From Ehrlichia ruminantium (GTDB taxonomy: Bacteria; Pseudomonadota; Alphaproteobacteria; Rickettsiales; Anaplasmataceae): 64,000 bases of DNA. This document shows, one piece after another, positions 31,467 through 41,016 of the stretch. The notes beneath the pieces are model-generated. The model made no database searches, was not told the DNA's origin, and was given only the letters and a program-made list of their open reading frames with translations. The position numbers were made by a program, and so were the translations under genes. Within the stretch, counting starts at the first letter, position 1; each line of letters opens with the position of its first letter. Where the stretch lies: contig NZ_CP033455.1 in assembly GCF_009728835.1 (NCBI RefSeq), positions 943,568-1,007,567 of the forward strand, written 5' to 3'.

Positions 31467-32654
31467 CTACTCCAAAATCTCAGTAATAATACCAGAACCA
31501 ACAGTTCTACCACCTTCACGAATTGCAAATCTTAATCCTTTATCAATCGCAACTGGTTTATCTAAACTCACTTCAATACTTATATTATCACCAGGCATTA
31601 CCATCTCAACTCCTTCAGGTAACTTAATACTACCTGTTACATCAGTGGTCCTGACATAAAATTGTGGTTGATAATTTGAAAAAAATGGAGTGTGCCTCCC
31701 ACCTTCTTCCTTCTTTAATATATATACTTCCGCCTTGAACTTCTTATAAGAATGTATTTGTCCAGGTGCACTTAATACCTGTCCTCTCTCTACATCTTCC
31801 TTCTTTATACCTCTTAGCAATATCCCTGCATTATCACCTGCTTCCCCAGCCTCTAAAGCCTTATGGAACATTTCAACACCAGTACATACCGTACTTTGTA
31901 TATCTCTTAAACCTACTATATCTATCTTGTCCCCTACCTTGATTACTCCTCTCTCTATCCTTCCTGTTACTACTGTACCTCTCCCAGGTATTGAAAATAC
32001 ATCCTCTATCGACATTAAAAATGGCTTGTCTTTCTCTCTTACTGGTAAATCTATCTTCTCTAAGGCATTCATTAATTCCATTATCTTCTCACTCCATTCA
32101 CCATCCGCTGACTCCTCTTCTAATGCCTTGACCGCAGATCCTTTTACTACATCTATATCATCACCAGGATATCCATATTTTGTTAATAACTCCCTTATCT
32201 CCATCTCAACTAGTGATAACATCTCTTCATCATCTACTACATCACATTTATTCATCCATACTACTATATCTTTTACTCCTACCTGCTTTGCTAATAAGAT
32301 ATGTTCCCTTGTCTGTGGCATAGCACCATCAGTAGCAGAAACTACTAATATCGCTGCATCCATCTGTGCTGCACCTGTTATCATATTCTTTATATAATCA
32401 GCATGCCCTGGACAATCTACATGTGCGTAATGTCTATTCTCTGTCTCATATTCTACATGTGCTGTTGAAATGGTAATCCCTCTTGCCTTCTCCTCCGGTG
32501 CTTTATCTATTTCATCATATTTGACACTTTTATTCCCTTCACCACTTAACCTCTTTGCTAACACTGTTGTTAATGCAGCAGTTAATGTTGTCTTACCATG
32601 ATCAACATGCCCGATCGTTCCAACATTTATATGCGGCTTCCTTCCATCTACCAT
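31467..32654 (-). CDS. tuf: Elongation factor Tu
   Basis: GTPase that delivers aminoacyl-tRNA to the ribosome. The start is the ATG at 32654 ([15 protein letters not shown]), giving 395 residues. The longer open frame to 32747 reads through tRNA-Gly and is an artefact. G-domain motifs are GHVDHGKT (P-loop), DCPGHADY and NKCD, followed by the two beta-barrel domains ending SGIITEILE. The codon pattern differs from its neighbours, with repeated CCT, CTT and ACT complements, as expected for very high expression. Its position directly after tRNA-Tyr and tRNA-Gly resembles the tRNA-tufB arrangement of other proteobacteria. Confidence 0.98.
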   Translation of the reverse strand: MVDGRKPHINVGTIGHVDHGKTTLTAALTTVLAKRLSGEGNKSVKYDEIDKAPEEKARGITISTAHVEYETENRHYAHVDCPGHADYIKNMITGAAQMDAAILVVSATDGAMPQTREHILLAKQVGVKDIVVWMNKCDVVDDEEMLSLVEMEIRELLTKYGYPGDDIDVVKGSAVKALEEESADGEWSEKIMELMNALEKIDLPVREKDKPFLMSIEDVFSIPGRGTVVTGRIERGVIKVGDKIDIVGLRDIQSTVCTGVEMFHKALEAGEAGDNAGILLRGIKKEDVERGQVLSAPGQIHSYKKFKAEVYILKKEEGGRHTPFFSNYQPQFYVRTTDVTGSIKLPEGVEMVMPGDNISIEVSLDKPVAIDKGLRFAIREGGRTVGSGIITEILE

Positions 32655-32698
32655 AAACAATATACCTTTAACACCATAAAACCATCTCAAAAATAAAG

Positions 32699-32769
32699 AG
32701 CGGATAGTGGGAATCGAACCCACATAACCAGCTTGGAAGGCTGGCACTCTACCATTGAGTTATACCCGC
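32699..32769 (-). tRNA. tRNA-Gly (anticodon TCC)
   Basis: 71-nt cloverleaf on the minus strand. The acceptor arm GCGGGTA pairs with TATCCGC, the anticodon loop is CTTCCAA, the T-arm contains GGGTTCGATTCCC, and the discriminator is T as usual for tRNA-Gly. CCA is not encoded. It lies 44 bp upstream of the tuf start and 10 bp after tRNA-Tyr. Confidence 0.97.
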
Positions 32770-32779
32770 ATTTATAACG

Positions 32780-32862
32780 TGGAGGAGGTAGGATTTGAAC
32801 CTACGTACACGCTAGTGGGCAGATTTACAGTCTGCTGCCTTTGACCGCTCGGCCACTCCTCC
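32780..32862 (-). tRNA. tRNA-Tyr (anticodon GTA)
   Basis: 83-nt class II tRNA on the minus strand. Acceptor arm GGAGGAG pairs with CTCCTCC, discriminator A, anticodon loop CTGTAAA, a long variable arm, and a T-arm with TAGGTTCAAATCCTA. CCA is not encoded. It is the first gene of the probable tRNA-Tyr, tRNA-Gly, tuf, ribosomal transcript and a substrate of the Tgt enzyme encoded in the window. Confidence 0.97.
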
Positions 32863-32947
32863 TAAACACACTAACGCTAATCTAAACACTTTTAATTAGC
32901 ATAAAAAAATAAAAAATGATACCAAAAAATTTAGATTAGAATTGATT

Positions 32948-32976
32948 TAACTAAATTAAAGATTAGAATATGTCAA
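32948..32976 (-). promoter_or_regulatory. Candidate promoter for the tRNA-tuf-S10 transcript
   Basis: A perfect TTGACA on the minus strand (32976-32971) is followed after 17 bp by TAGTTA (32953-32948), a poor -10 box. It lies about 85 bp upstream of the tRNA-Tyr 5' end in the divergent region shared with rlmB. The -35 is convincing, the -10 is not. Confidence 0.35.
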
Positions 32977-33015
32977 TACTTAATTAAAAAAATCATGATT
33001 AATAGCTAATATTTT

Positions 33016-33765
33016 ATGAGCAAAAAAAAAATATGGATTTATGGTAAACATACTTGCATCGCTGCACTACAAAATACAAATAGGAAATGTTATGAACTTT
33101 TAGTAACAGAAAATTTTATAAAACATAATCACGAGATACAAAAAATTAGAGAACTCAGCAAACAACAAAACATTTATCCAAAACAAGTAAATTTGAACAC
33201 TATTAACTCAGTATTACCACCCAATAGCAACCACCAAGGTATTGCATTACAAGTTGCAACAATTGATACAGTAACTATAGAAGATGTTCTATCTAATATT
33301 GCTACAGAGAGCTCCACAATAATACTTTTAGATCAGGTAACAGATGTTCATAACGTAGGCTCTATAATTAGATCAGCTGTATGCTTTAATGCACATGCTA
33401 TTATATTACCATATTATAATTCACCATCAGAAAATTGTGGCATGTCAAAAACTTCAAGTGGTGCCATAGATATGATTCCAATAGTATACGCAGTCAATAT
33501 ATCAAATACTATAAATATATTAAAAAAAGCAGGCTACTGGTGTTATGGATTCGATGCAAAAGAAGGAGAGTTTTTACACAAAGTAAAATTAGACAATAAA
33601 AGGTTAGTAATTTTTGGCTCAGAAAATAAAGGATTACGCAAACTAACAAAAGAAAATTGCGATTTCCTGCTGAAAATTGCAACATCAGAAAAAATTGATA
33701 GTCTAAATGTATCAAATGCCGCAGCCATAGCTCTATATTCTATTTTCATACAAAACCATGACTAG
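33016..33765 (+). CDS. rlmB: SpoU-family 23S rRNA 2'-O-ribose methyltransferase (RlmB-like)
   Basis: SPOUT-class enzyme; RlmB methylates G2251 in 23S rRNA. The 249-residue product has an N-terminal substrate-binding domain (YGKHTCIAAL) and then the knot domain with motif 1 LLDQVTDVHNVGSIIRSA, motif 2 IFGSENKGLRKL and motif 3 SLNVSNAAAIALY. The exact target cannot be told apart from TrmH-type tRNA activity by sequence alone. Codons 3-6 lie in a run of ten A residues (33022-33031), a slippage-prone start. It overlaps cmk by 8 bp. Confidence 0.88.
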   Translation: MSKKKIWIYGKHTCIAALQNTNRKCYELLVTENFIKHNHEIQKIRELSKQQNIYPKQVNLNTINSVLPPNSNHQGIALQVATIDTVTIEDVLSNIATESSTIILLDQVTDVHNVGSIIRSAVCFNAHAIILPYYNSPSENCGMSKTSSGAIDMIPIVYAVNISNTINILKKAGYWCYGFDAKEGEFLHKVKLDNKRLVIFGSENKGLRKLTKENCDFLLKIATSEKIDSLNVSNAAAIALYSIFIQNHD

Positions 33766-34396
33766 ATATCACAATAATTTTGTAATAACAATCGATGGAC
33801 CATCTGCTTCAGGTAAAGGAAGTCTAGCAAAACAATTAGCTAAATCCCTTAACTTTAAGTATCTAAATACAGGAAAACTATATAGGATAATAGCTATATT
33901 ATTTGGCAGAACAGCAGAACACAATCTTAAAATTGATAATACGCTAGAAAATAAAATATTATCATTATTAGAAGATAACAATATACTATACAGTGATGAA
34001 AATACAGGTAAAATTGCATCAATTTTAGCAAGACATCAACACATTAGAACAGCATTATTACCAATACAAAAGAAGCTCATTTATTTATCAAAGCCAGGTA
34101 TCGTACTTGATGGAAGAGATACCTCCTCTATAATATTCCCTGATGCAGACCTTAAAATATTTATAACAGCACAAACATCCATCAGGGCACAAAGAAGATT
34201 TAAAGAATTACAACAACAAAACAAAGAAATGTACAAACAAGTATATAGGCACATAGTTCACAGGGACATAAGAGATACTTATAGGGAATTGTCCCCATTA
34301 GTAAAAGTAGAAGATGCCTTATATATCGATAGTTCTTATTTGAGTAAAGAAGAGGTGTTATCATACGTTAAAGAAAAAATAAAAACCTACTTGTAA
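33758..34396 (+). CDS. cmk: Cytidylate kinase
   Basis: Phosphorylates CMP and dCMP. The P-loop is DGPSASGKGS (about residues 13-22), followed by KYLNTGKLYR and VLDGRDTSSIIFPDADLKIF, both typical of bacterial Cmk. The 212-residue length is normal. Its order upstream of rpsA is widely conserved. Confidence 0.95.
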   Translation: MTRYHNNFVITIDGPSASGKGSLAKQLAKSLNFKYLNTGKLYRIIAILFGRTAEHNLKIDNTLENKILSLLEDNNILYSDENTGKIASILARHQHIRTALLPIQKKLIYLSKPGIVLDGRDTSSIIFPDADLKIFITAQTSIRAQRRFKELQQQNKEMYKQVYRHIVHRDIRDTYRELSPLVKVEDALYIDSSYLSKEEVLSYVKEKIKTYL

Positions 34397-34461
34397 AGTG
34401 TAGGAAATAATAATAATATGAGTTCATAGTGCTTTACTAACTTTTTTATAGGCTGTGTTTT

Positions 34462-36156
34462 ATGGAAAATCTTCAAACAAATTTAGAATCAGGAAATCAT
34501 TTACAGAACATAAAAAAAATAAAATCTAACAAGTTTATTAGCCACAATCCTGAGGCAGAAAATTGTGATAACACTGAAGATACAGAATTCCAAAATGCAC
34601 TAAAAGAGTTTATGGACAGTAGCGTTAAAGAAGGACAAATAATAGAAGGTACTATTATTTGTATAGATAAAGGGTATGTAACAATAGATTCTGGATTGAA
34701 ATCTGAAAGTATTGTCTCACTTAAAGAATTTGAGCTTGGCGATGATTACCAAGACATTGGTGTAGGATCAAAAGTAAAGTTATACTTAGAAAAAATGGAA
34801 GGCCGTAATGGCAGTGTAGTACTAAGCAGGGAAAAAGCTATTAGAAGCGAGCTGTGGCAAAAACTTGAAGAAGCAGCAGAAAAGAAGGAAGATGTTGAAG
34901 GAGTAATATTTAGTTCAATAAAATGCGGATATACAGTTGACATTAAAGGTGTAGTAGCATTTTTACCAGCAAGTCATGTAGCATTAAGACAAGTCAAAGA
35001 TATCACTCCATTATTAGGCAAGAAACAGAAGTTTCGCATACTTAAAATGGATAAAAAACAAGGCAACATTGTTGTATCAAGAAAGGCTATACTTGAAGAG
35101 TCTCTTGCAGATGCTAAGAGTTTATATCTAAGTCAATTAAATGAAGGAGATATTATTGAAGGGAAAGTGAAGAGCATCACCAAATATGGTGTATTCATAG
35201 AAATACATGAGTCACCTTCAGTAGGTGTAGTAGATGGGTTATTACATATAACAGACATCTCATGGAGTCGTGTAAACCATCCATCAGCTGTATTTTCATG
35301 TGGTCAAACAGTAAAAACTAAAATAATAAAGATTGATCGCGAAAACAAAAAAATCTCTCTTGGTGTAAAACAATTAGAAGAAAGTCCATGGTCAAACATT
35401 GAGAAGAAATACCCTGTCGATAGTATTCATAAGGGTATAGTCACAAGCATAGAAGAATATGGCATATTCGTTGAACTGGAAGTAGGCATAGAAGGTTTAG
35501 TACATGTATCCGAAGTCAGCTGGACAAAAAGTTCTCTCCCAATAAATCAGCTATTCATGAGAGGTGAAGAGATACAAGTAAAAGTACTAAGTATTGATAC
35601 AGCAAAAAGTCGTATGAGCCTCAGTATGAAAAGATGTCAAGATAATCCATGGGAAGCATTTACATTAAAATATCCTTTAGGGTCTATTGTACTTACAAAG
35701 GTTAAAAATATAACAAATCTTGGCATATTTGTTTCATTTCAGGATGAAACATTAAATAATGGGATTGAAGGTTTAATTCGTGTTACAGAATTAAGTTGGT
35801 CTTTACCACCAGAAGCAGCAGTAAAAAAATACAGTATAGGTGATTCCGTAGAAGCAAAAATATTAATGATTAATACAAATAAAAGTAAAATTGATCTAGG
35901 AGTAAAACAACTAGAATATGATCCTTTCCTTGATTTGCTAAAAAGAACTAACTTAGGAGATAGGATACCAGTTACTGTCACCAAAGTGGTTGAAGACACT
36001 GGTATATTAGTTGACGTATTTAATGGTTCAAATAGTTTTAATCTCTTAATTGAGCAAGAATATTTGCCTGATAACAAAAAGTTCTTTCCGGGAGATAAAC
36101 TAGAGGCTGAAGTATTACTGATTGAAACATATAATATGATATTATCTTTAAAATAG
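34462..36156 (+). CDS. rpsA: 30S ribosomal protein bS1
   Basis: Large RNA-binding protein that brings mRNA to the 30S. In 564 residues there are six S1/OB-fold repeats, visible as recurring GxVxxIxxYGxFVEL-like segments such as GKVKSITKYGVFIEI and GIVTSIEEYGIFVEL, each ending in a KISLGVKQL or RMSLSMKR strand. The N-terminal ~60 residues are polar and atypical. It sits between cmk and sppA in the usual alphaproteobacterial order. Confidence 0.95.
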   Translation: MENLQTNLESGNHLQNIKKIKSNKFISHNPEAENCDNTEDTEFQNALKEFMDSSVKEGQIIEGTIICIDKGYVTIDSGLKSESIVSLKEFELGDDYQDIGVGSKVKLYLEKMEGRNGSVVLSREKAIRSELWQKLEEAAEKKEDVEGVIFSSIKCGYTVDIKGVVAFLPASHVALRQVKDITPLLGKKQKFRILKMDKKQGNIVVSRKAILEESLADAKSLYLSQLNEGDIIEGKVKSITKYGVFIEIHESPSVGVVDGLLHITDISWSRVNHPSAVFSCGQTVKTKIIKIDRENKKISLGVKQLEESPWSNIEKKYPVDSIHKGIVTSIEEYGIFVELEVGIEGLVHVSEVSWTKSSLPINQLFMRGEEIQVKVLSIDTAKSRMSLSMKRCQDNPWEAFTLKYPLGSIVLTKVKNITNLGIFVSFQDETLNNGIEGLIRVTELSWSLPPEAAVKKYSIGDSVEAKILMINTNKSKIDLGVKQLEYDPFLDLLKRTNLGDRIPVTVTKVVEDTGILVDVFNGSNSFNLLIEQEYLPDNKKFFPGDKLEAEVLLIETYNMILSLK

Positions 36157-36165
36157 GATTGATTT

Positions 36166-37035
36166 ATGTCTGATCATCAGCTCCTTAAAATAGAAATGTT
36201 AAGTTCCAAGGTAAAACTATGGCGCACTTTAGCATTTTTGTTGGTTTTTGTAATCTTGATATTAAGTAACTACGTTGATACATCAAGTATTAGTAATTTT
36301 TTAGATAACGAGTACATTGCAAAAGTAAATATAGAAGGTAAAATTGAAACTAACGAGGAGATGACTAAGCTACTCAAAAAAATTGCTAAAGATAATCATA
36401 TTAAAGGACTAATACTTAATATTAATAGTCCTGGTGGTGCAGTTACTGGAAGTGAAATTTTGTATCAAAATATACGTAATGTTGCAAAACATAAACCGGT
36501 AGTAGCATTATTAAATGATTTTGCAGCATCAGGTGGATATATGACTGCAATTGCAGCAGATTACATAATAGCACGCCATACCACTATTACAGGCTCAATT
36601 GGAGTACTGATGCAGTATTTTGGTGTAGAACAATTAGCAAAAAAATTAGGCATTACCTTAAAATCAATTAAATCTTCCGATTTAAAAGCAGCAACGTCAC
36701 CTTTTGAAGAGTTGACACAAGAAAAAGAAGATTCTGTACGTAATATAATTAGCGAATCATATAATTACTTCGTCGACATAGTAGCAGAACGTAGAAAAAT
36801 GACAAAAGAACAGGTACTATCAATAGCAGATGGCCGTATATATACAGGATCAGAAGCATTGGTAATAGGGTTAGTAGATCAAATTGGTGGTGAAGATGAA
36901 GCACTTCAGTGGTTCAGTTCCCAGAATGTTAAAACACAAAAGATTAATACTCTCTCTAGTAGAGAGTACAAGTCTGTGTTTGGCAATATAAGTTCTCTTA
37001 TATCTCAATTAGTTTATCATTACATTAGCAGATAG
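36166..37035 (+). CDS. sppA: Signal peptide peptidase SppA (short form)
   Basis: Membrane-anchored serine protease that degrades cleaved signal peptides. One N-terminal membrane segment (about residues 19-35) is followed by the ClpP-like fold. The catalytic dyad is Ser122 in FAASGGYM and Lys174 in SSDLKAATSPF, with the NINSPGG oxyanion loop. Length 289 corresponds to the single-domain (36K) form. It is 9 bp after rpsA and 2 bp before the HU/IHF gene. Confidence 0.93.
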   Translation: MSDHQLLKIEMLSSKVKLWRTLAFLLVFVILILSNYVDTSSISNFLDNEYIAKVNIEGKIETNEEMTKLLKKIAKDNHIKGLILNINSPGGAVTGSEILYQNIRNVAKHKPVVALLNDFAASGGYMTAIAADYIIARHTTITGSIGVLMQYFGVEQLAKKLGITLKSIKSSDLKAATSPFEELTQEKEDSVRNIISESYNYFVDIVAERRKMTKEQVLSIADGRIYTGSEALVIGLVDQIGGEDEALQWFSSQNVKTQKINTLSSREYKSVFGNISSLISQLVYHYISR

Positions 37036-37037
37036 TT

Positions 37038-37301
37038 ATGTTAAAGTCACATTTAATTCAGCACATATCAAAGAAAAACCCATCTCTTAGTGAAGAGATG
37101 GTATCTAGGATATTACATACCTTTTTTTCACTAATCGTAGAATATTTAAAAGGTAACAATAGAGTTGAGCTCAGAGGATTTGGAGCTTTTACTGTAAGAA
37201 CATACAATATTAAAACTGCTAACACAAGGTTAACAAAAAACAAATATCAAAAAGTTTACTTTAGACCAAGTAATAAGTTTATCAAACTTATCAACCAATA
37301 A
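37038..37301 (+). CDS. ihfB: HU/IHF-family DNA-binding protein (IHF beta-like)
   Basis: 87-residue histone-like protein that bends DNA. It has the two N-terminal helices (LIQHISKKNPSLSEEMVSRI) and the GFGAFTVRTYN beta arm, though the arm sequence NIKTANTRLTKNKYQK departs from the common RxGRNPxTG. The position after rpsA-sppA is that of ihfB in alphaproteobacteria, which is the reason for the symbol; the sequence alone would support only HU/IHF family. Confidence 0.8.
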   Translation: MLKSHLIQHISKKNPSLSEEMVSRILHTFFSLIVEYLKGNNRVELRGFGAFTVRTYNIKTANTRLTKNKYQKVYFRPSNKFIKLINQ

Positions 37302-37335
37302 GTTGTGTGACATTTTAATAATTATATGGTTTATT

Positions 37336-37629
37336 ATGGATCAGGTGAACAATTTTTCTAATTCAGAAGTTCAACAAAATTTAGATCAAGCATTTGATAA
37401 GCTGGAAAATTTACTAAAAGAAAAACTAAATACTAATAATTACACATCAAAAAATAATGAAACAATAGTATCACTTAATGCAGAAAACCATCAGTTAAAT
37501 AAACAACTCTTAGAAAAAATAAATGAATGTAACAACTGGAAAACAACATGCCATGAAGTAATCAATAGATTAAACATGGCAATAGAAGGTATACGGTCTA
37601 TCTTAAACAAGGAGCATATAGGTGAATAA
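37336..37629 (+). CDS. Small coiled-coil protein upstream of zapA
   Basis: 97 residues from the ATG at 37336 (MDQVNNFSNSEVQQNLDQAF); the frame is open from 37303 but the leader there is hydrophobic and unlike the rest. The product is a polar, predicted alpha-helical coiled coil (LDQAFDKLENLLKEKL, then SLNAENHQLNKQLLEKINE). Alphaproteobacteria often carry a short coiled-coil gene (DUF4164 type) directly before zapA, so a division-related role is possible. The 8-bp overlap with zapA supports co-expression. I do not recognise a definite family. Confidence 0.65.
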   Translation: MDQVNNFSNSEVQQNLDQAFDKLENLLKEKLNTNNYTSKNNETIVSLNAENHQLNKQLLEKINECNNWKTTCHEVINRLNMAIEGIRSILNKEHIGE

Positions 37630-37987
37630 TCATAATACACAAGTTATTGAAATTATCATCAGAAATAATACCTACAGAGTAGCTTGTAATAAAACAGAAG
37701 AACCACATTTACTTAAATTAGCTGAGCAATTTAATTCATTAGTTACCTCAATTTCAGCTGCAGAAAAAGGTAAAGGATCTGATGCCCTAATATTCTTATT
37801 AGCAGGATTAACACTCACAGACGAAAAAAATGAATTAAAAGCACAATTAAAAAAAGTAAAAGACGAAATGTTAATGTACAAGAAGTACTTCGATGATTAT
37901 TTAAAAATAAAAAATGATGTAAATAACCTACTCTCTCATACTTTACTAAGAATAGAAAAATTACTTCAATACTTAGAATTTCATTGA
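37622..37987 (+). CDS. zapA: Cell division protein ZapA
   Basis: 121-residue protein that bundles FtsZ filaments at the division site. The N-terminal domain with VIEIIIRNNTYRVACNKTEE and PHLLKLAEQFNSLV is the ZapA pattern, and the remainder is a long coiled coil. The GTG start at 37622 has AAGGAG 7 nt upstream (37609-37614), which fixes it. It overlaps the preceding coiled-coil gene by 8 bp. Confidence 0.82.
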   Translation: MNNHNTQVIEIIIRNNTYRVACNKTEEPHLLKLAEQFNSLVTSISAAEKGKGSDALIFLLAGLTLTDEKNELKAQLKKVKDEMLMYKKYFDDYLKIKNDVNNLLSHTLLRIEKLLQYLEFH

Positions 37988-38101
37988 GTATTCAGATTTA
38001 TAAAATATTCCATATATTCAAAAATATACGATTAATACTTGTATATTTCTAAAGAAATAAACTATAATGTTGTGACTCATTAACTAAGATTGGTACTATT
38101 T

Positions 38102-39130
38102 ATGTTATCTCCAGGAGTAAAAGAAAAATTTGATTTCTCAAACTTGCATCTTAAATTCAAAAATTCAGCTCTTTGTGGGCTAAAAGGGTTCGTAACGTGT
38201 AATATTGCACTATTGACCGCACTACAACAAAAAACATATTTAGACCTTCATAAAAGATATATAACACCTAATGTAGCATATTCTCATACCTTAAATATAA
38301 TATATGCAAAGCAAAATATTACAGAAAATGTTATACCATCTCTTGAAACATTACTTGTTATGCCTACAATATTTATAGCTTGTTATTATATGCATAAATC
38401 TAATATAATTAGTATAAATCCATCAAGCATGTACCTAGTGTGCTTAGCTACTTGTATGATGGTCATGCTACTAATTTGTCTAAGTCTAAGAATACTAAAA
38501 CTTAGAAAAGACTGTTGTTCTCGTGGTATAGATCATCCAATATACATAAATACACAAAGCAATACATCATATAAATTTATACAATTTAAAGGTAATAATT
38601 CTATTAGCATGCATGATAAAACAGATAAAAAAAATATTAATGGTATAAAATATTTCTTCACTAATCTGCTTTTCTGCATAATTACTTTGCCAATAAAGAT
38701 AATATTAGCATTACTTGAAGCTATGTTATTTTGTATAACATTACTAGAGCTTCCATTGTCTCTCTTAGTTGATGTAGTAAATATAATATATAATGCAGAA
38801 AAAAATCAACAATCACAAAAACAACATAGTAACACAAAATTTCATCATTCAAAGCAAAACTTACAGTATATGTGTAGTTTATTTTATGCTATAGTGCACG
38901 ATGTATGTATTGTAGCCAGCGGAGGATTACTTGATCTAGAATTTATCATCACGAAGAATGCTAACTATCCTCAATCTGTAATACAATTAATTGATAACAA
39001 AATTTCAATGTTATTTACAAAAACAACACAAACATCAACTAACACAAACCTCTCAGAAGAAGGTTGTTCTTGTATGTCAGATATTGAAGTAACAGAAGGT
39101 AATAGCTATTGCAGCAGTAAGTGTGCTTAA
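38102..39130 (+). CDS. Unknown multi-spanning membrane protein with cysteine-rich tail
   Basis: 342 residues from the ATG at 38102 (a TTG four codons earlier is possible). I do not recognise a family. Visible features: hydrophobic segments at about residues 80-100, 112-133 and a long hydrophobic block around 187-230 (LLFCIITLPIKIILALLEAM and following), a polar Gln/His-rich stretch (NQQSQKQHSNTKFHHSKQN), and a C-terminal tail with five Cys in 23 residues (CSCMSD and CSSKCA). It has 18 or more Cys overall. Likely an integral membrane protein restricted to Ehrlichia or its relatives. Confidence 0.6.
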   Translation: MLSPGVKEKFDFSNLHLKFKNSALCGLKGFVTCNIALLTALQQKTYLDLHKRYITPNVAYSHTLNIIYAKQNITENVIPSLETLLVMPTIFIACYYMHKSNIISINPSSMYLVCLATCMMVMLLICLSLRILKLRKDCCSRGIDHPIYINTQSNTSYKFIQFKGNNSISMHDKTDKKNINGIKYFFTNLLFCIITLPIKIILALLEAMLFCITLLELPLSLLVDVVNIIYNAEKNQQSQKQHSNTKFHHSKQNLQYMCSLFYAIVHDVCIVASGGLLDLEFIITKNANYPQSVIQLIDNKISMLFTKTTQTSTNTNLSEEGCSCMSDIEVTEGNSYCSSKCA

Positions 39131-40074
39131 ATATAATTTAACTATTGTTGTCGTTTTCATAGAGGAGTATTTCTTACATCAATGCAAATTATTAATAAAC
39201 TAATGATTTGCTACTTCTTAAAAACAACTCTTGTGTTATTGATAATGTTTATGTTTTCTCTTTTTAATTCAGGTAATATCATTAATTATACACTTAATAC
39301 AAATAGCTATGTGAACTCTCATATCCTTTTCAACATTATAAACAGCAATTTGTTAAAATAATATACACTTAATAACATTATCAGTAACACATAAAGTGTA
39401 CCATATTACAATTTTGACAACAAACTACGAACTTTTAATATCAATACAACAGTTCTCTAGGCCCTACATTAAAAAGGTGAATATTTAAGGATACGCAGTA
39501 CAACATAAACTTGATATTCATGCACAACATAAAATGTATAAAAACGAGAAATTTATTTGCTATTTGTAATAAAATATTACATTGTAAATTGTTTGTTTTG
39601 TTGATGAATTATAGAATCCAAAAATTTTTTTACTTGTATATAAAAAGTTCCACTTATGTTATTTCATGATAGGCTTAAAAAAATAAAAACACTACGCACA
39701 ATAGTAACAATACTTATAATCAATTATACACTCAGTTTAATATACATATAATTAAACCAGACATCTTAAGCCTATTAGTATCTTTAACATTCAAAATCTT
39801 TTTCAGCCATACACTATTCTTATTTTATATAACTATATAATAATTCTTATATTATATGCTACACAAATACACTTAGTACTATAATTGATATAATAAAATT
39901 TCAGAGCATCATATACACAATACTTCTAACAAAAAAAGTAGGATTTATAAATTAGCTTTTAATACAGGTTTAAGCAAAATATACAATTCAAACTGAACTT
40001 TTTATTATATTCCACTTGATAGCTAACATATCACATGTTACCCTCAAGCATTATATAAAGCAACAAAACATTAC
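39131..40074. other. Intergenic gap containing one possible short ORF
   Basis: About 940 bp between the unknown membrane protein and hemH, both plus strand. Apart from the 59-codon frame at 39182-39361 listed separately, I see no gene, tandem repeat or RNA signature. Confidence 0.5.
39182..39361 (+). CDS. Possible small membrane peptide (59 codons)
   Basis: ATG at 39182, stop TAA at 39359-39361. The predicted peptide starts MQIINKLMICYFLKTTLVLL and continues IMFMFSLFNSG, one strong membrane segment or signal-like leader followed by an Asn-rich polar tail. A GAGGAG lies about 15 nt upstream, which is further than usual. It could be chance in A+T-rich DNA. The case rests only on the leader and the nearby purine box. 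Confidence 0.3.
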   Translation: MQIINKLMICYFLKTTLVLLIMFMFSLFNSGNIINYTLNTNSYVNSHILFNIINSNLLK

Positions 40075-41016
40075 GTGTCAAGAATAGCAGTAGTATTATT
40101 CAACTTAGGCGGACCACAGTCATTATCTGAAGTAAAACCATTTTTATTTAATCTATTTTACGATAAAAATATTATAAATCTACCAAATCCCTTACGCCTC
40201 ATTATAGCTACACTCATTTCACACTTTAGATACAAAACAGCAACAAAAATATATGAACATCTCAATGGTAAATCTCCCATATTAGAAGCAACAAAAATAC
40301 AAGCTTCCTTACTTGAAAATGCATTAAATCAGCATAACAATAACCAATATAAAGTCTTTATATTTATGAGGTACTCTCAACCCTCAGCTAAAGATACTAT
40401 ACAGCACATCCATAAGTATAATCCAGATAGGATAATTTTACTCCCCCTATATCCACACTACTCACTAACAACTACATTTTCAGCTATTCAATACTGGAAC
40501 AAACATATTAGGATAAATAATCTCATAATTCCAACAACTACCATTTGCTCTTACTATAACAATGAACACTACATAAAAGCACAGTGCAAACTCATTACAG
40601 AAAAATACCAAGAAGCACGTAATCATGGACTACCAAGAGTTCTATTTTCAGCACATAGTTTACCACTAAGTATAATACAACGTGGTGATCCCTATCAATA
40701 TCAAATAGAACATAGTATATCTTTAATTGTAAAATCTCTAAATATACCATCATTAGACTATGTAATCTGTTACCAAAGCAAAGTTGGACCTGTTAAATGG
40801 CTAGAACCTAGTACACTATCAGAAATCAACAGAGCAGTCACAGATAATAAGCCAATAGTATTAGTACCTATATCATTTGTATCAGAAAACTCCGAAACTC
40901 TTGTAGAATTAGATATTGAATATCAATCAACAATACCAAAAAATATGTTTTTTAGGGTACCAACATTAAGTGACAGTAAGGATTATATAAAATGTCTAGA
41001 AGAAATGTGCATATAA
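40075..41016 (+). CDS. hemH: Ferrochelatase
   Basis: Inserts ferrous iron into protoporphyrin IX, the last step of protohaem synthesis, at the inner membrane. The 313-residue product begins [19 protein letters not shown]. The active-site His194 lies in [11 protein letters not shown] with the following QRGDPYQ, and [14 protein letters not shown] plus [13 protein letters not shown] complete the signature. The start is a GTG (40075) without a good ribosome site, but the family N-terminus begins just there. It stands alone between two long gaps. Confidence 0.94.
   Translation: MSRIAVVLFNLGGPQSLSEVKPFLFNLFYDKNIINLPNPLRLIIATLISHFRYKTATKIYEHLNGKSPILEATKIQASLLENALNQHNNNQYKVFIFMRYSQPSAKDTIQHIHKYNPDRIILLPLYPHYSLTTTFSAIQYWNKHIRINNLIIPTTTICSYYNNEHYIKAQCKLITEKYQEARNHGLPRVLFSAHSLPLSIIQRGDPYQYQIEHSISLIVKSLNIPSLDYVICYQSKVGPVKWLEPSTLSEINRAVTDNKPIVLVPISFVSENSETLVELDIEYQSTIPKNMFFRVPTLSDSKDYIKCLEEMCI

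Noticed and set aside
32655-32747. N-terminal extension of EF-Tu
   Set aside because: Reads through the tRNA-Gly gene; the canonical start at 32654 gives the normal protein length.
37988-38101. Possible 6S RNA after zapA, as in some proteobacteria
   Set aside because: The gap is only about 110 bp and shows no long interrupted hairpin.
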